Of a DNA stretch of 64,000 nucleotides, positions 1-12,332 are shown one piece after another. Under the pieces are notes generated by a model. That model saw only the letters and a list, made by a program, of their open reading frames with translations, was not told where the DNA came from and made no database searches. The number at the start of each line of letters is the position of its first letter. The stretch's first letter is position 1. Source of the DNA: Actinernus sp. WN-2022 (Eukaryota > Cnidaria > Anthozoa > Actiniaria > Actinernidae); NCBI GenBank assembly GCA_030867875.1, contig JAOWCC010001751.1:22466026-22530025 (forward strand), written 5' to 3'. A program made the position numbers and the translations under genes.

Positions 1-585
1 AATTATCGGCAATGTTTCGCACAATGTTGCAGCATGTATCGACCCCTTCTCAGATCAATTATCGGCAATGTTGCGTACAATGTTGCAGCGTGTGTCAACT
101 CCTTCTCAAATCAATTACCGGCAATGTTGCGTACAATGTTGCAGCGTGTGCCGACCCCTTCTCCAATCAATTATCGGCAATGTTGCGCACAATGTTGCAG
201 CGTGTGTCAACCCCTTCTCAAATCAATTATAGGCAATGTTGCGTACAATGTTGCAGCGTGTGTCAACCCCTTCTCCAATCGATTACCTGCAATGTTACAG
301 CGTGTGTCAACCCTTCTCAAATCAATTACCAGCAATGTTGCGTACAATGTTGCAGCGTGTGTCAACCCCTTCTCAAATCAATTACCGGCAATGTTGCGCA
401 CAATGTTACAGCGTGTGTCAAACCCTTCTTAAATCAATTGCCGGCCATGTTGCGCGTAATATTACAGCGTGTGTTAACCCCTTCTCAAATCAATTACCGG
501 CAATGTTGCGTACAATGTTGCAGCGTGTGTCAACCCGTTCTCAAATCAATTGGCGGCAATGTTGCGCGCAATGCTGCAGCGCGTG
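1..585. repeat. 56-bp minisatellite, open at the left edge
   Basis: About ten copies of a unit beginning AATTATCGGCAATGTTGCG and containing ACAATGTTGCAGCGTGTGTC and CCCTTCTCAAATC. Copies start at 1, 57, 113, 169 and 225, which fixes the 56-bp period. One copy near 281-310 is shortened, and the last (about 530-585) is the most diverged. The plus strand is open in more than one frame over much of the array because the unit lacks stops, not because it codes. It lies downstream of the last recognised T-box exon, so it is either in the next intron or beyond it. Confidence 0.93.
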
Positions 586-759
586 TCCGTATTTATGCTT
601 TACTCGTTTGACTCCTTTTTCTCAGGATAGTTTATTTCATTTCGCTCTTCAGTAATATAAACTGGCTTAATGCATAATTAGTTCAGGTTATTTCATGGTA
701 GATGTTATGAAATCAGTCATAAAACACAAACATAAAACATAAAACACAATGTTACATAC
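586..759. other. Intron sequence after T-box exon 5
   Basis: AT-rich sequence between the 56-bp array and the donor site of T-box exon 5 (minus-strand GTATGT at 759-754). No coding signal is visible. The remaining C-terminal exon or exons of the T-box gene were not found here and should lie left of the window. Confidence 0.5.
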
Positions 760-839
760 TCTTCAAAACTTGGTAGTAGCCTCGTTGTATCTCGGAATCC
801 TTTGGCAAATGGATTACTATAGATCTTAAGCCGTGTGAT
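760..839 (-). CDS. Tbx20-like: Tbx20-like T-box gene, exon 5 (end of DNA-binding domain)
   Basis: An 80-bp exon encodes 26 codons plus two bases. It begins ITRLKIYSNPFAKGFRDTTR, the diagnostic end of the T-box whose Phe and Arg side chains contact DNA. The minus strand has acceptor CTCCAG ending at 840 and donor GA|GTATGT at 760/759. The entry phase is 0, which matches exon 4 ending on a complete codon, and the exit phase is 2. The exon is too short to stand out as an open reading frame; it was found by looking for the NPFAKGFRD codons on the minus strand. The C-terminal transactivation/repression region is not in the window. Confidence 0.9.
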
Positions 840-3457
840 CTGGAGAGTATAACGTGTGAGTCGTAAGACTATATATAGTGTTGCAAAATGGCGAGATGTA
901 GCCTTTTGGAAATTATTTCCGAATAATAATGAGACAAAAAAAGGAATAATCTTAATAATTATAATTTCGTTAATTTGTGAGAAATTCTTGAGAATTAAAA
1001 CGGTAATAGTAAGAAACTTTTGAGAATACTGATTATTTATTTAATAGGTAACGTTTTGAGAATATAAGAATACGATAATAGGTAATATTCCGAGAATAAT
1101 TTCCACAAGGCTAGGGAGATGCCATGACTGTAAAGATCATGAATGTTTGGTGAAAAGATACGGTGATAACAACAAGGGCTACGGTCGGTTGCGTTCGATT
1201 GACCTTCCTGAATAAGAATACACAAAATGTTCATTACAAATCGCTTAATATATCGGGATCATTTAGCCACTGGAATACTAAATGTGTCCTGAATATCATA
1301 TGTCAGCAAGTGTTTGCAGCTTACAGTACAAAATGTGCCTGAATTAGTGATTTCCAGAGAATATTCCATCTATTCTTATTTTGGAATACGCCCTACGTGA
1401 AACAAGGTAAAACACGAACATTAATAAACATTATGTTACATGTCTTATAGATTCGAAGAGGAAACTTAAATTGCAAACAAAGTCAAGAAAAGGATTGATA
1501 ACATCAATTGTGGTGCTTTGGAAGTAAGTGATACTGAAGCCTTTTATTTTGTTGATGTTGTTGCTTTACTTTACTGTAAATAGAGTGTATAAAGTTGAAC
1601 TTTATCGATGTAATCGACAAGTACTTAAAGGGCTGTGTCATGCATGGTGTGAGGCCTTTTATATGCGCAGTCCGGGTACAGTTACTTTTAGCGATTTTAA
1701 TATGGACTAATGCACTTCGTGCACATGTAGGATGGCTAAAATTAAAGCAAATATGCAAACGTGACAACAAACTGTGTGTAGATCTAATCTTGGGGGGAAA
1801 TATTGCATATAATTCCTATCAAACATTGAGGGAGGAGTCCGAGTCTAAAACTGTTTGTAGCCAATTAACAGCCACCAATCGAACACTGACTCGATACATG
1901 TACAACACCATAACATAGCCCCTTTATCTGTCTGTAGCCAATTAACAGTCACCAATAGAACATTGACTCGATACATGTACAACACCATAACATAGCCCCT
2001 TTAACTGTTTGTAGCCAATTAACAACCATCAATCTAACATTGACTCCATACATGCACAACACCATGACATAGCCCCTTTAACTGTTTGTGGCCAATTAAC
2101 AGCCACCAATCGAACACTGACTCCATACATGTACAACACCATAACATAGCCCCTTTAACTGTTTGTAGCCAATTAACAGCCACCAATAGAACATTGACTC
2201 CATACATGTACAACACCATGACATAGCCCCTTTAACTGTTTGTATCCAATTAACAGCCACCAATCGAACATTGACTCCATACATGTACAACACCATGACA
2301 TAGCCCCTTTAACTGTTTGTAGCCAATTAACAGCCACCAATCGAACACTGACTCGATACATGTACAACACCATAACATAGCCCCTTTAACTGTTTGTGGC
2401 CAATTAACAACCATCAATCTAACATTGACTCCATACATGCACAACACCATGACATAGCCCCTTTAACTGTTTGTGGCCAATTAACAGCCACCAATCGAAC
2501 ACTGACTCCATACATGTACAACACCATAACATAGCCCCTTTAACTGTTTGTAGCCAATTAACAGCCACCAATAGAACATTGACTCCATACATGTACAACA
2601 CCATGACATAGCCCCTTTAACTGTTTGTATCCAATTAACAGCCACCAATAGAACATTGACTCCATACATGTACAACACCATGACATAGCCCCTTTAACTG
2701 TTTGTAGCCAATTAACAGCCACCAATCGAACACTGACTCGATACATGTACAACACCATAACATAGCCCCTTTAACTGTTTGTGGCCAATTAACAACCATC
2801 AATCTAACATTGACTCCATACATGCACAACACCATGACATAGCCCCTTTAACTGTTTGTGGCCAATTAACAGCCACCAATCGAACACTGACTCCATACAT
2901 GTACAACACCATAACATAGCCCCTTTAACTGTTTGTAGCCAATTAACAGCCACCAATAGAACATTGACTCCATACATGTACAACACCATGACATAGCCCC
3001 TTTAACTGTTTGTATCCAATTAACAGCCACCAATCGAACATTGACTCCATACATGTACAACACCATGACATAGCTCCTTTAACTGTTTGTGGCCAATTAA
3101 CAGCCACCAATAGAACATTGACTCCATACATGTACAACACCACAACATAGATCCTTTAACTGTTTGTATCCAATTAACAGCCACCAATAGAACATTGACT
3201 CCATACATGTACAACACCATGACATAGCTCCTTTAACTGTTTGTGGCCAATTAACAGCCACCAATAGAACATTGACTCCATACATGTACAACACCATGAC
3301 ATATCCCTTTGATCAACATCTTTAAAGTCACTACAATTTTGTCATCGTAGTATTAGCAATAATCAATTAATTTACTGACAAAATTATCGATAATAATTCT
3401 AGCATCTTCATAATAAACAAAGTCATTAAAAACAAATGCGAGAGCCAATTAACTCAC
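840..3457 (-). other. T-box gene intron 4
   Basis: About 2.6 kb between exons 5 and 4. It contains an interspersed repeat (about 1620-1850) whose inner part has expanded into the 77-bp minisatellite at 1850-3309. The part from 840 to 1620 is AT-rich, with no recognised gene. Short open frames at 1037-1234 and 1504-1918 have no family resemblance, and the latter falls in repeat sequence. Confidence 0.75.
1850..3309. repeat. 77-bp minisatellite with 385-bp higher-order repeat
   Basis: About 19 tandem copies of a 77-bp unit that contains TTAACTGTTTGTAGCCAATT, ACATGTACAACACCAT and ACATAGCCCC. Variants (TGTATCC/TGTAGCC/TGTGGCC, CTCGATAC/CTCCATAC, CATGCAC/CATGTAC) recur every five units. Positions 2034, 2419 and 2804 start near-identical stretches 385 bp apart, so five-unit blocks were themselves duplicated. 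A lone copy of the TAACTGTTTGTAGCCAATTA segment lies at about 30480-30505 inside a dispersed repeat. This suggests the array grew from a transposable-element insertion in this intron. Confidence 0.95.
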
Positions 3458-3610
3458 CAGATGGTTTTGGTAGGCAGTGACCGCCATGAAGGCAGTTTCA
3501 GGGAAGATAAAGGCGTCTGCCTTGTCTAATTCCTGCTCGTAGCGCTTGTCCGTAGGATTTTTCACTAAGTGGACCCGCGGTTGGTATTTGTGCATCGAGT
3601 TCAGGATAAT
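3458..3610 (-). CDS. Tbx20-like: Tbx20-like T-box gene, exon 4
   Basis: This 153-bp exon of exactly 51 codons starts IILNSMHKYQPRVHLVK and ends FPETAFMAVTAYQNHL. These are the classic T-box core blocks: the dimer-interface and DNA-contact stretch SMHKYQPR, then FPET and VTAYQN. The minus-strand acceptor is TTGAACAG immediately before ATT at 3610, and the donor is CTG|GTGAGT at 3458/3457. Phase 0 on both sides matches exon 3 (ends NGN) and exon 5 (begins ITRLK). The intron before IILNSMHKYQPR is at the usual place in T-box genes. The variable loop KNPTDKRYEQELDKAD is short and does not match any one vertebrate paralogue. Confidence 0.95.
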
Positions 3611-4274
3611 CTGTTCAAAGCCACAATGTGTACACGTTTGAATTAAAGAAGCACTATCATCCCCCACATAATAAACTTTTTCGTGACGAAAGACAAAAAT
3701 AACTACTCCGATTATCAGAGTATGATTTCCAGGTATACTGGAGAAAATGTGAGACAAAAATACTGGACACAAAGTTAAAACTAAACCCCCTTTCCTCCAT
3801 TAAATAGACCCATTGCATAAATGACGTCGAATTTTAATAATATTTAGCCTCACATTCATGTGGAAACTTTTTTGTGCAACGTGAACACGAGGCTAAAGTC
3901 TTGGGAACGATACGTATTTCAATTGGACGCCATTATGCAATGGTCTATGTTGGTCGTGAATGAATTCCTTCTTGAACATGAACCTAAAGAAACACTGAAG
4001 GGAGAGATGAGGTTTATTTAAAGTCGAATGCTCTCTAAAGTTGTTGAAAGCCTGTAAATGGCTGGATTTTGCTAGTGTAATGAAGAGGTACTGCACAGGT
4101 TTGAATTCACCTTCGCACACAATATTGCCTGATATATAGCGGCTAGATAATATTAAAACAATCGTTTCTTATTGTTGAAGCCTGAATGTACTGCGTATAA
4201 CTGTCACTTTCAGCTAGTATTTGCCTTGGTCCGTTGATGAATTACAACAATGTATGGAGATAATGCGGCAGCAC

Positions 4275-4434
4275 CAGTGGCGGATCCAGGATTTGAAAAA
4301 GGGGGATGACTATTTTGACCGGTACAGTTTCTGGTGCGAAATTTCTTACAAAATTTGAACGAATGTATTTTATTTTTACGAATTCTTATACAGAATTTGT
4401 TTTTGGCCCGTAACCACCCCTGGATCCGCCACTG
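4275..4434. mobile_element. hAT-type MITE, 160 bp
   Basis: The termini are CAGTGGCGGATCCAGG (from 4275) and its inverse CCTGGATCCGCCACTG (ending 4434). Both ends are flanked by AGCAC (4270-4274 and 4435-4439), the remnant of a target duplication. CAGNGGCGNA-type ends are typical of hAT non-autonomous elements, which normally make 8-bp duplications. Only five bases match here, so the flanks have decayed or the boundary has shifted. No transposase is present. Confidence 0.85.
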
Positions 4435-4443
4435 AGCACTATT

Positions 4444-4772
4444 CTTGGTTTGCTTGTAACGTCATCAAGAAATCTAAAATCTAAACTATAAGTCCAATAA
4501 AGCTGTTCTTTGCATATATTCAAGTCGATAGGGTGTTTTTTTTCGGAATAAAAAAAATCATGAAAGTACTTTGTGCCAATTTCTTTTTTTAACTTGATGA
4601 ATGCAGCAAAGAGTTTTGAAGTGAAACCCTTGGCTATGATTTTGATGAAAAATGTAGCTTTATTTGTATCATAGTTTTATGGCTGGCGTGTTGGTGTCCC
4701 AAAGAGGGATACCATAGAAAGTTATAAAAGTGTCATACATTCACTGGCCCACAGCTCCGTTGGGAATAGTCT
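4444..4772 (+). repeat. Dispersed repeat, copy A (partner at 29.9-30.3 kb)
   Basis: Runs from CTTGGTTTGCTTGTAACGTC to CTCCGTTGGGAATAG. The same order of segments occurs reverse-complemented at 29881-30289: AAAGCTGTTCTTTG, TCGATAGGGTGT, TTTTATGGCTG/CAGCCATAAAA, GGTGTCC, and CCACAGCTCC/GGAGCTGTGG. The copies are diverged with indels. No open frame is shared, so this is a non-autonomous element of unknown class. Confidence 0.8.
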
Positions 4773-4846
4773 AATGTTCCAAAATGTGGATTTCATTAAT
4801 GCAAACCAGTTGTACGATCAAGGGTCGATCATATCGATGCAAACCA

Positions 4847-4875
4847 CCCCCCCCCCCCCCCCCCCCCCCTCCCCC
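4847..4875. repeat. Poly-C tract
   Basis: A run of 23 C from 4847 to 4869, one T, then five C. It is a simple homopolymer, likely to be length-polymorphic and prone to assembly error. The complementary G strand could form a quadruplex. Confidence 0.95.
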
Positions 4876-7800
4876 GGGACACAAGTACAACATTGGGTCG
4901 AGATTCTCATACTTTTCAAGAGTTCCTTAATACCCATGTATATTTCATAACGGAGAAAACAGCAAGAAAGGATTTATTATCCAACTGTTTCTCTCTAAAA
5001 TAAAGTTGCGAATTTCCTAGAGTACAAATTACTACTGGACAATATCGCAGGATATTTGTACTAGTCCCAGGTTCTCTCGGGCGTGATTTAGACTCCGCCA
5101 GATCGAGGATCAGGAAATTTTAAAAAAATCATTTTATTTTGTTTTCTATTTGAGGTTTAATTTGCATTCATCATATATTCATTCCAAACAGGTACCATGT
5201 ACTGCTTAGAGCCCTTCTCGAGATCGGCAGGTACCAGAAAACGAAAAACTACTCTTACATCGACAGGTACCATGGTTAATGATAATGAGCACTTTGCCAG
5301 CCAAACAATTAGCTTTCGTACCTGTAAAAGGTGTTTATGGAAAATGAAAGCACTTAAAGGGTTGAAAATGATCTGTGGAATAGTTTCTCAACCATGCATG
5401 AAAGCGTAATAGATTATAAATATTAAATTAGCTAGCTGCCGCGCCATTATGTTTGAATCTAATAGACATTTAACTGAAAGACAATGAATACTTATTATTA
5501 ATATATGGGAAGACAATCACAAAGTTATGACAAAGTTATGACAGAATTTTGGACATTAAACATTATTTAGAAAAGTCAAAGGCCTAAATAGACCTAATTT
5601 GCTTTTCTCAATTAACATTGTCCTGTTAGCATCTTCATGCAAAGGTTTAGTTAGGAAAACTCTACTCGGACACCATTAGAATTAGATTAGGTCTATTCTG
5701 ATCCTGTTTGAGGCCAAGAGCCGACGCCAAGCAACGCCAAAGCGAAACTTCTGCGAAATGATTATGTTCAAAACCTCTCACGCGGGCTTCCTTGTGACGT
5801 CTTTACCCGCCCTCTGACAGCCAATAATCTTATGATATCTCTACACTTTACTTTGCATGAAATAAGCGGCTAACTTAGACACAGTAGGCCTAATCGGCCT
5901 ACAAGGTTGACACAAGACAGCTAATCTCAACTAAAATAGCGAAAATACAATATCGTTTTAAGCTACCGGGCTAAGCGTAAAGCTAAATGGTTAAATGTGT
6001 CAGGTTTGACAAGCAAAGCCGGCCATACGATTCGGCGGATTTCATCAGAGGTGACAACGGACTTAGAGTACGTTGGTAACTAAGCCTTCTTTACCTCATA
6101 AGACTAGGTAAGGCAGTCTAAAGTCATTTAAGGGTGGACATTGTGTTGGTGTTCTTCGACAATACGGGGTTACACCCCAAGGCAAAAAACACTAACACTA
6201 TTAAGATATGAGCATAAATTTAAAGTTCTTACAGCTTCTTACTGCATCGAAGTTGAGAATCAGCAAGAAAGGCGTAAACAATTTATTTCAATCTAAATAT
6301 AATTAATAGAGTAAGAAAAGAAGATCGATGCAATGTATAATTACATTAGATATAGCTTTGCCAGCTTCTATTGAAGAATCGAGGAGAAAGGAAAGCATTA
6401 ATACAACGCACGAGAATAACACGAAAAGAAAATAAATTTTATAGAACGTCTATATCTGTTTATTTGTACGTTTGTTTATATATCTACTGCAGTAAACTGA
6501 CCGGCAAAAACAGTTTAAAGTACTCCATAAATCCCTTTGGTTAAGGCTCGTCAAATCCTTATGTTTAGTGAAAGCCATTAAGGAACTTTTAACCGACCGC
6601 CACATCAATTTAACCTCTCTGCCTTTATTTTACATTAATTATTTACCGAACCAATATATCAGGATTACAGCCAGAACGGGTCGCCCAGTGCGATGCCTAT
6701 AATTAGGGCGGCAAGAGGTCCATCGAATTAGAGAGTTTCCAAAATGAATTTGAATGGTATCTATAACAAGGAAATAACAATTACAAAGGAACAAAAGAAC
6801 AAATTGATACAGTACTCAGACGTACGGTCGCCGGCTTGAGGTAATTACGTCACTATTGAGCATGCGCAGTTGCTCGTACCAGGACAAAGGAGTGAGTGGA
6901 CAGACTTAAAAGTGTATTATCACTAGATTTGAGGCTCGTGTAAACCAAACTAATGCTTATTTCGTTTGATTCCTGAATTGTGATCATAACAAAAATAAAG
7001 ATGGGAAATTGAAAGTGATTGGTCAGATATGTGAATTTGTTAGAAGTTTTTTTCTGATTCAATATGTTTTGATCTTGTTACGTTGTGATCCAACTTATTC
7101 CGTCTATAATGCTTATCTTGACGTCCACTAGGCACTTATCGTTACGAAAAGAGCATAAAACTTGTGTTTATCATGGCTTTGACTAATATAAGAACGGAAG
7201 CAGAATCTCTGTGACATTATAACCCATGACAACAGCCTTGCGGATTAATGCCTGACTGTTTGCTAAATTGCATCAACTTTCCAATATAAGACACTGGACG
7301 TGCGGCTATAAAAAGGTAGAGGAAAGTAAATTAGTTTTCTTAAGCAATCTATATTCATCTATGAGTGAATAATTGTTTCGTTTTTCCATCATGACTACAG
7401 GATTTTTCACTCCATATTTGAATATACTTATGATCAATTTTTAAACGGAAACTATATAAATAAACCTCAACAAAAAGGTATTTTGAAGTGATAAAACATG
7501 AGTGTACGAGTTAAAAGTTACTGAATGTTGTATTTCTAGCGCATTTAAAACTGCATTACGTGCGTGAGTACTAACAATAAAACAGTATCATGATTGAAAC
7601 TTAACCCAGCGAGCTAACATGACAATCGCTCCAAGATATATATAGCATATTGAACGATATAATGCATGTTTGAAAGACTGCCCCGTCTCTACAGAGCTAT
7701 CTATAAAAAACTATGTTAAAAACCTGGTCAGTAGTGTTTTAATATACTCATTTAAAGCCATACCAACTAACAAAGGCTTTTATTTAAGACGTTGTCTCGT

Positions 7801-10230
7801 TTTCTTTCAGTGAGAAGAATGAGATCAAGAAACTTAAGAGAGGAATTTTCCTCTTTATCCCTGCAACTATTTCTTGCGTGCATGTCAGATACAATGCAAT
7901 TTGTGCTCTAGATCTAGATCGTATACAAGTGCAGAACATATCCCAATAAGACTTAAGTACATGAGTGCAGATAATGGGCAAGAAAAACTTGAAAATATGA
8001 GAAAAGCGTAACGGCTATACATTAGCCCAACATGTTTCTTCAGTTTACAAAAGTGTTTACCGTAAAATGACGCAGGAATCAATAGTTAGTTGTACCAGCT
8101 TCTGGTTAAGAGAAAACTGTTATCCTAGTGTATGTCCAACTAAGTAGGTGTGGTACCTGCACCTATGCACTTATGTCTCCAAGGACAAAAGGAGATGGAT
8201 CAGTAATGGCGCCAAGCACTTGTGAACGCATGTCTGACCGTAAAATCGATTTTTCATTAATTCGTGTTGTCTGTGCGCGGGGTGAGCTACACCTATGTTT
8301 TAATATATTTCATGCATTGGCGAATAGAAGCGCAAAAGTTGAAAGGAGATTAAACGGTTGTGTGTGCGCGAGCACGCAAACGAACGGCACTATATGATAA
8401 TAATTGCGATTTTCTCAACTTCCTGTGCAATCACCCATCTTCGATTTAATCAACGCTTTTTCATAAAACAGTACGTATACGTGAAGTGGAATTTAACGGC
8501 CAACATTTTCAAGTTTATTTCAACTATTTATTAAATTTCTCACCACCCTATAATTACGTACAAAACTAGTTGTTTTGATGCGCAGGTTGTATAATGGTCA
8601 CAACTGTTGTTGCTATAGTTCTGTTAGTCCAACAAAACATCGCAAAGCCTCGCGACAGCGCCCTTTCAATAAAAGTAAAAACCAATTAATGAAAGAAGAA
8701 AACTAAAAAAAGTTGTCGGACCATTTTACAACTTCACGCCTCGGCTAATTTGCGTCTGACACCAGCCATAATGATAACAGTTTTATCAACCTCAGGATCT
8801 AACACGAATACTCGTCTGTCTTCTAGAAGACATAAGTGTCAAGCGCCCTGGGCGTAGTGTATGTGATAGACTTCGTTTTTACGGGGAAACTACGGGAAAA
8901 CTAGGCAATTGCAAATTCAATAAACTACACAATACCAAAGACTGTCACTCACTGGTGATATCTTCCGTGAGGTTTCGAAGGTGATTTTTTCCAAAGCGAC
9001 ACAAATGACAGCTTCTTCTGTACACATTGGCGGGAAAATATAGATTCGGTGCAAAATAGACAGTAATCGACTTCTAGAACTCGGTGGATGACTTTTTCTC
9101 TTCCTTATGCCAGTCTGAATGCAAATAATACCGTAATTGCATCAAAACCTTCGCGACTGAAAGTAAATGTTTGATCGCGAAGTCACGGAAGAAAAGCTGA
9201 ATGAAAGTGAGGAGAGTTTTAAGAGAATTCGTTGGAAAACATTGCAAAGAAGAATATGCCGCGCAGTTGTGATCGTTAAGATATTCCAAAGCTGAAAAAG
9301 GCGGCTAACTTGTAATCCGCAGTGATGATATATTTAGAGCTTTTCGATGTTTTCTCGGCTACCTAGAGATATCATCGCAATTTTGGTGTTTGTTAACACT
9401 TTAGTTTGTCTAACGACTTTGTGGGCTTTTCCGCCCAAACATTGAAATACCAAAAAGGACAAAACGTTCTAAAAATCGCCATGACATGTCACTATCAAAA
9501 CAGATCAAATTTCAAACCTCGCTTTTTATATCCAGCTAGAACAGTTTGAACTACTAGTCGAGAGCAAAGAAGATCGACATTACAGGTAAAATTGGTTGTG
9601 ATAAACATGGTTCGATAATAAACTTTGGCACGAAAGGGCTTAAGCGAAAACTGAAACCGAAAATACACCTGCCACTTTGGATTGATGAAAGGGCGAGAGT
9701 CAAATTTCAACCCCATCAAAACCGCAAAGTGTGGAAGGCTTCTAGAAACTAGGGAGACTGCACAAAATAAAAAGCATATCATGTTTAAGAAGATTATATA
9801 CAACTCGAGTTGCTATATTGTCTTTTGTGGTCTATAGTTGGGCTTTCAGGCTATCATAGCTGAGAACAGATGTACACTAGGGGTTTCTCCTCTACCAGCC
9901 CTTGGGCTTCCTTTAATGCTAATCGTTAGGAAGTGAGAGGGAGGGTCGGGTTTGATTGGTGATGCTTCAGTATTGAAAGTGGTGGTGATTTTCGATTCTT
10001 AGAAGCGGGTTTCGTTGTTAGTTTTCAAGGATACCGTGTCATCAAACAGCTGTAATGGTTGACTCTTTAATTCGCAGGTTTAGTAAAAGCTAGCCAAATT
10101 AAAATATACGTGTACACAGCGCGGCCTGCCAAAGGAGAGGTTTAAATATAGAAAAACAACGTCAAAATAATGGCCTTTTGGCGGTGTTTGAGACATAAAT
10201 TTAGTCTTCAAAACAATCAATTATTTTAAG

Positions 10231-10405
10231 CGTCGAAGACCGTATCTAGTACCAATGACCTTAAAAATCCCATTTCTCCCTTGTGTCTTTCTAAGTTCGC
10301 CATTAATTCATTTTCAGCGTCGAAGAACATATCTAGTACCAATGACCTTAAAAATCCCATTTCTCCCTTTCTAAGTTCGCCATTAAATTGAATTAAATTG
10401 TTCAG
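10231..10405 (+). repeat. Direct tandem duplication, ~87-bp period
   Basis: A segment starting CGTCGAAGACCGTATCTAG and continuing through CCAATGACC, AAAAATCCC and TTCGCCATTAA occurs at 10231 and again at 10318. The second copy carries a small deletion in the CTCCCTT...TTTCTAAG stretch. The high identity indicates a recent local duplication inside intron 3. Confidence 0.9.
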
Positions 10406-12332
10406 ACATTAGGGGAATAAGGCACGAGGCATATGCCTAGGGTCTCGATTGTTGTACTCGTCACCGGGTGCGTAAGTCAAACACACCAAAACAACATGCA
10501 AGTAAACCTTTCTTTCCAGGAGAATCTTTGCCTTCACCCGCGTCGCGAATCTCAAAACCTACTTGAATATTGCGACTAGTCTGGGAGTATTAACATAATT
10601 CCCGATAAACTTGCTATAGATGAACTTATTCTGAAAATCGGACTGTCGTTTTCATTTCCTTAGTAAATGCATTGAAAAGTCGCGTTAAACTGAAACGTTT
10701 AGTAAGGGCTTTCCTTCTAATACAAAAATTATTGGACTTAGTACTCTTAATTGTGGACTGACGCCTAGCAAAGTAAAGACGATAAGTCTTAATTCAGAAG
10801 TCCTATGGGCTTTTAAGAATCGAAAGAATAAACTAATAAAATAATCAGTAGAGAAGTGACATATATAAACATATATCAGAACAAAGCTTGCTTTTATATT
10901 TATGTACATTTCACTGAAGGAACTTCGCGTTTATATACAGGCGCATTTGAATACCGGCTTGTTAATTTTCAAAATGATGACATTTAAAAAACATTTAACC
11001 TGAACTTAGGATGCAAAATGTCTAAAATACGGTCATCAATGTAGGTGGGTGTTGACCTTAAAGTCTTCCTCTCTCATTTCCCACTTATACATAAGTCAGC
11101 CAGCGCGGAACTGGTGCCGGCCTGCTGTTTTCAGAGAATAAGATGATATTTTGATCTAGGCTTGTTAACTGCGTTCCCAGATTTCCATATATATTTGAGA
11201 CTACGGGAAAAGTGCTTCATTATGTACAAAAAGCCACTATGGTGATATATGGTGATATATGGCTGCAAAAGAGCAATTTTCATCCCCATATTTGAAGGAA
11301 AATATTTGAATACATGTACATGTCGACTTGACGGATCATCCGCTCTTCTCTTAATATTACCAGCACCGTGTTGCAGTAATGCCCTCTCAAATGGTAGACG
11401 CACTTTCTCTGTTTTCACTCAAAGTGTGATGTTCAATCAGACTTCATGGCTTCTCTAAAGTACGTTCCTCTCAAACTTTTCCGGAAGGGGAATGAATCAA
11501 TACTCTTACACTATTCTCAAATTCGAAGAAATAAGACATAAGATAAAACCGTATATTACCCGGTGTTATCAAGAACACAAAGATTCTTAATGTTCGTCAT
11601 TCGATTAGATTGTTCTATGTTGTACTATAGCTCAAGGGTGTCCAAACATGGGATATTTGATTGAATATCTTTATATGTAAAATAAGAATCCGGATTTGAA
11701 GGCTGTTGAGTAACTGTGCATAATAATATGGGTTTTAAGCTTAAAATTACTCTGAAACATTTTTGTTTTTCTGCTAATACATTTGTTGCTATGAATGTTT
11801 TACGATTTGATTTCTATTTACCAGAAGTGTCTTTCAGAAATCTAAAGTGGAACTCTAGTTTAATATCATCAGTGTAATTATACCAATATTTTTCAGTTCT
11901 TCATGTCTGCAATTTGGCTTCAGCAAACTGCATTCTTGCCATATCTACTTGCACTGTACATGCAAGAAATGGAGGTTGCTTTTCAACATACAACTTGCTT
12001 TATTTTGTAAGCTTCCTCATTCTTAGATGCGGTTCTTTAGCATGACGATTGCGTACCGAATTGCTTGCTATTGTCTATCAATGCCATCATTTTATTTATT
12101 GTTCGTTTGTTTATTTGTGTCCCTGGGCCATTTCTGTGCCAGCTTTATTTTTTATGATACTCCAGATCCATTCTATATATAAGCAATTTTCTCCCTCGCG
12201 AAAGACATTCATGATGGTCTAAAATAAGGCACTGGTTTTGAGTAGAAAAATTCTGGAACATTTTAAAAGGTTGCGTTATCACCTAAACATTTCATCATTT
12301 TGAATTACACAAAACGGCCATTTCGAACTCAC

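Larger units (their letters stand above)
3611..12332 (-). other. T-box gene intron 3
   Basis: About 8.7 kb, with no coding exon recognised. It contains a hAT-type MITE (4275-4434), a dispersed repeat (4444-4772), a C tract (4847-4869) and a short direct duplication (10231-10405). Open frames such as 5197-5409 and 8128-8397 on the plus strand and 9495-9803 on the minus strand have no recognisable motif and are treated as chance. The rest (about 4.9-10.2 and 10.4-12.3 kb) is AT-rich sequence in which I see nothing assignable. An intron this size in a developmental regulator could hold enhancers, but none can be called from sequence alone. Confidence 0.7.

Noticed and set aside
12..655. Open frames of 132-199 aa at the left edge as Cys-rich proteins
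   Set aside because: They are translations of the 56-bp minisatellite in overlapping frames. No signal peptide or conserved start was seen.
2034..3297. Serial 61-66 aa minus-strand frames
   Set aside because: Identical shifted copies at 77-bp intervals in the minisatellite; 77 is not a multiple of three and each frame hits a stop after about 2.5 units.
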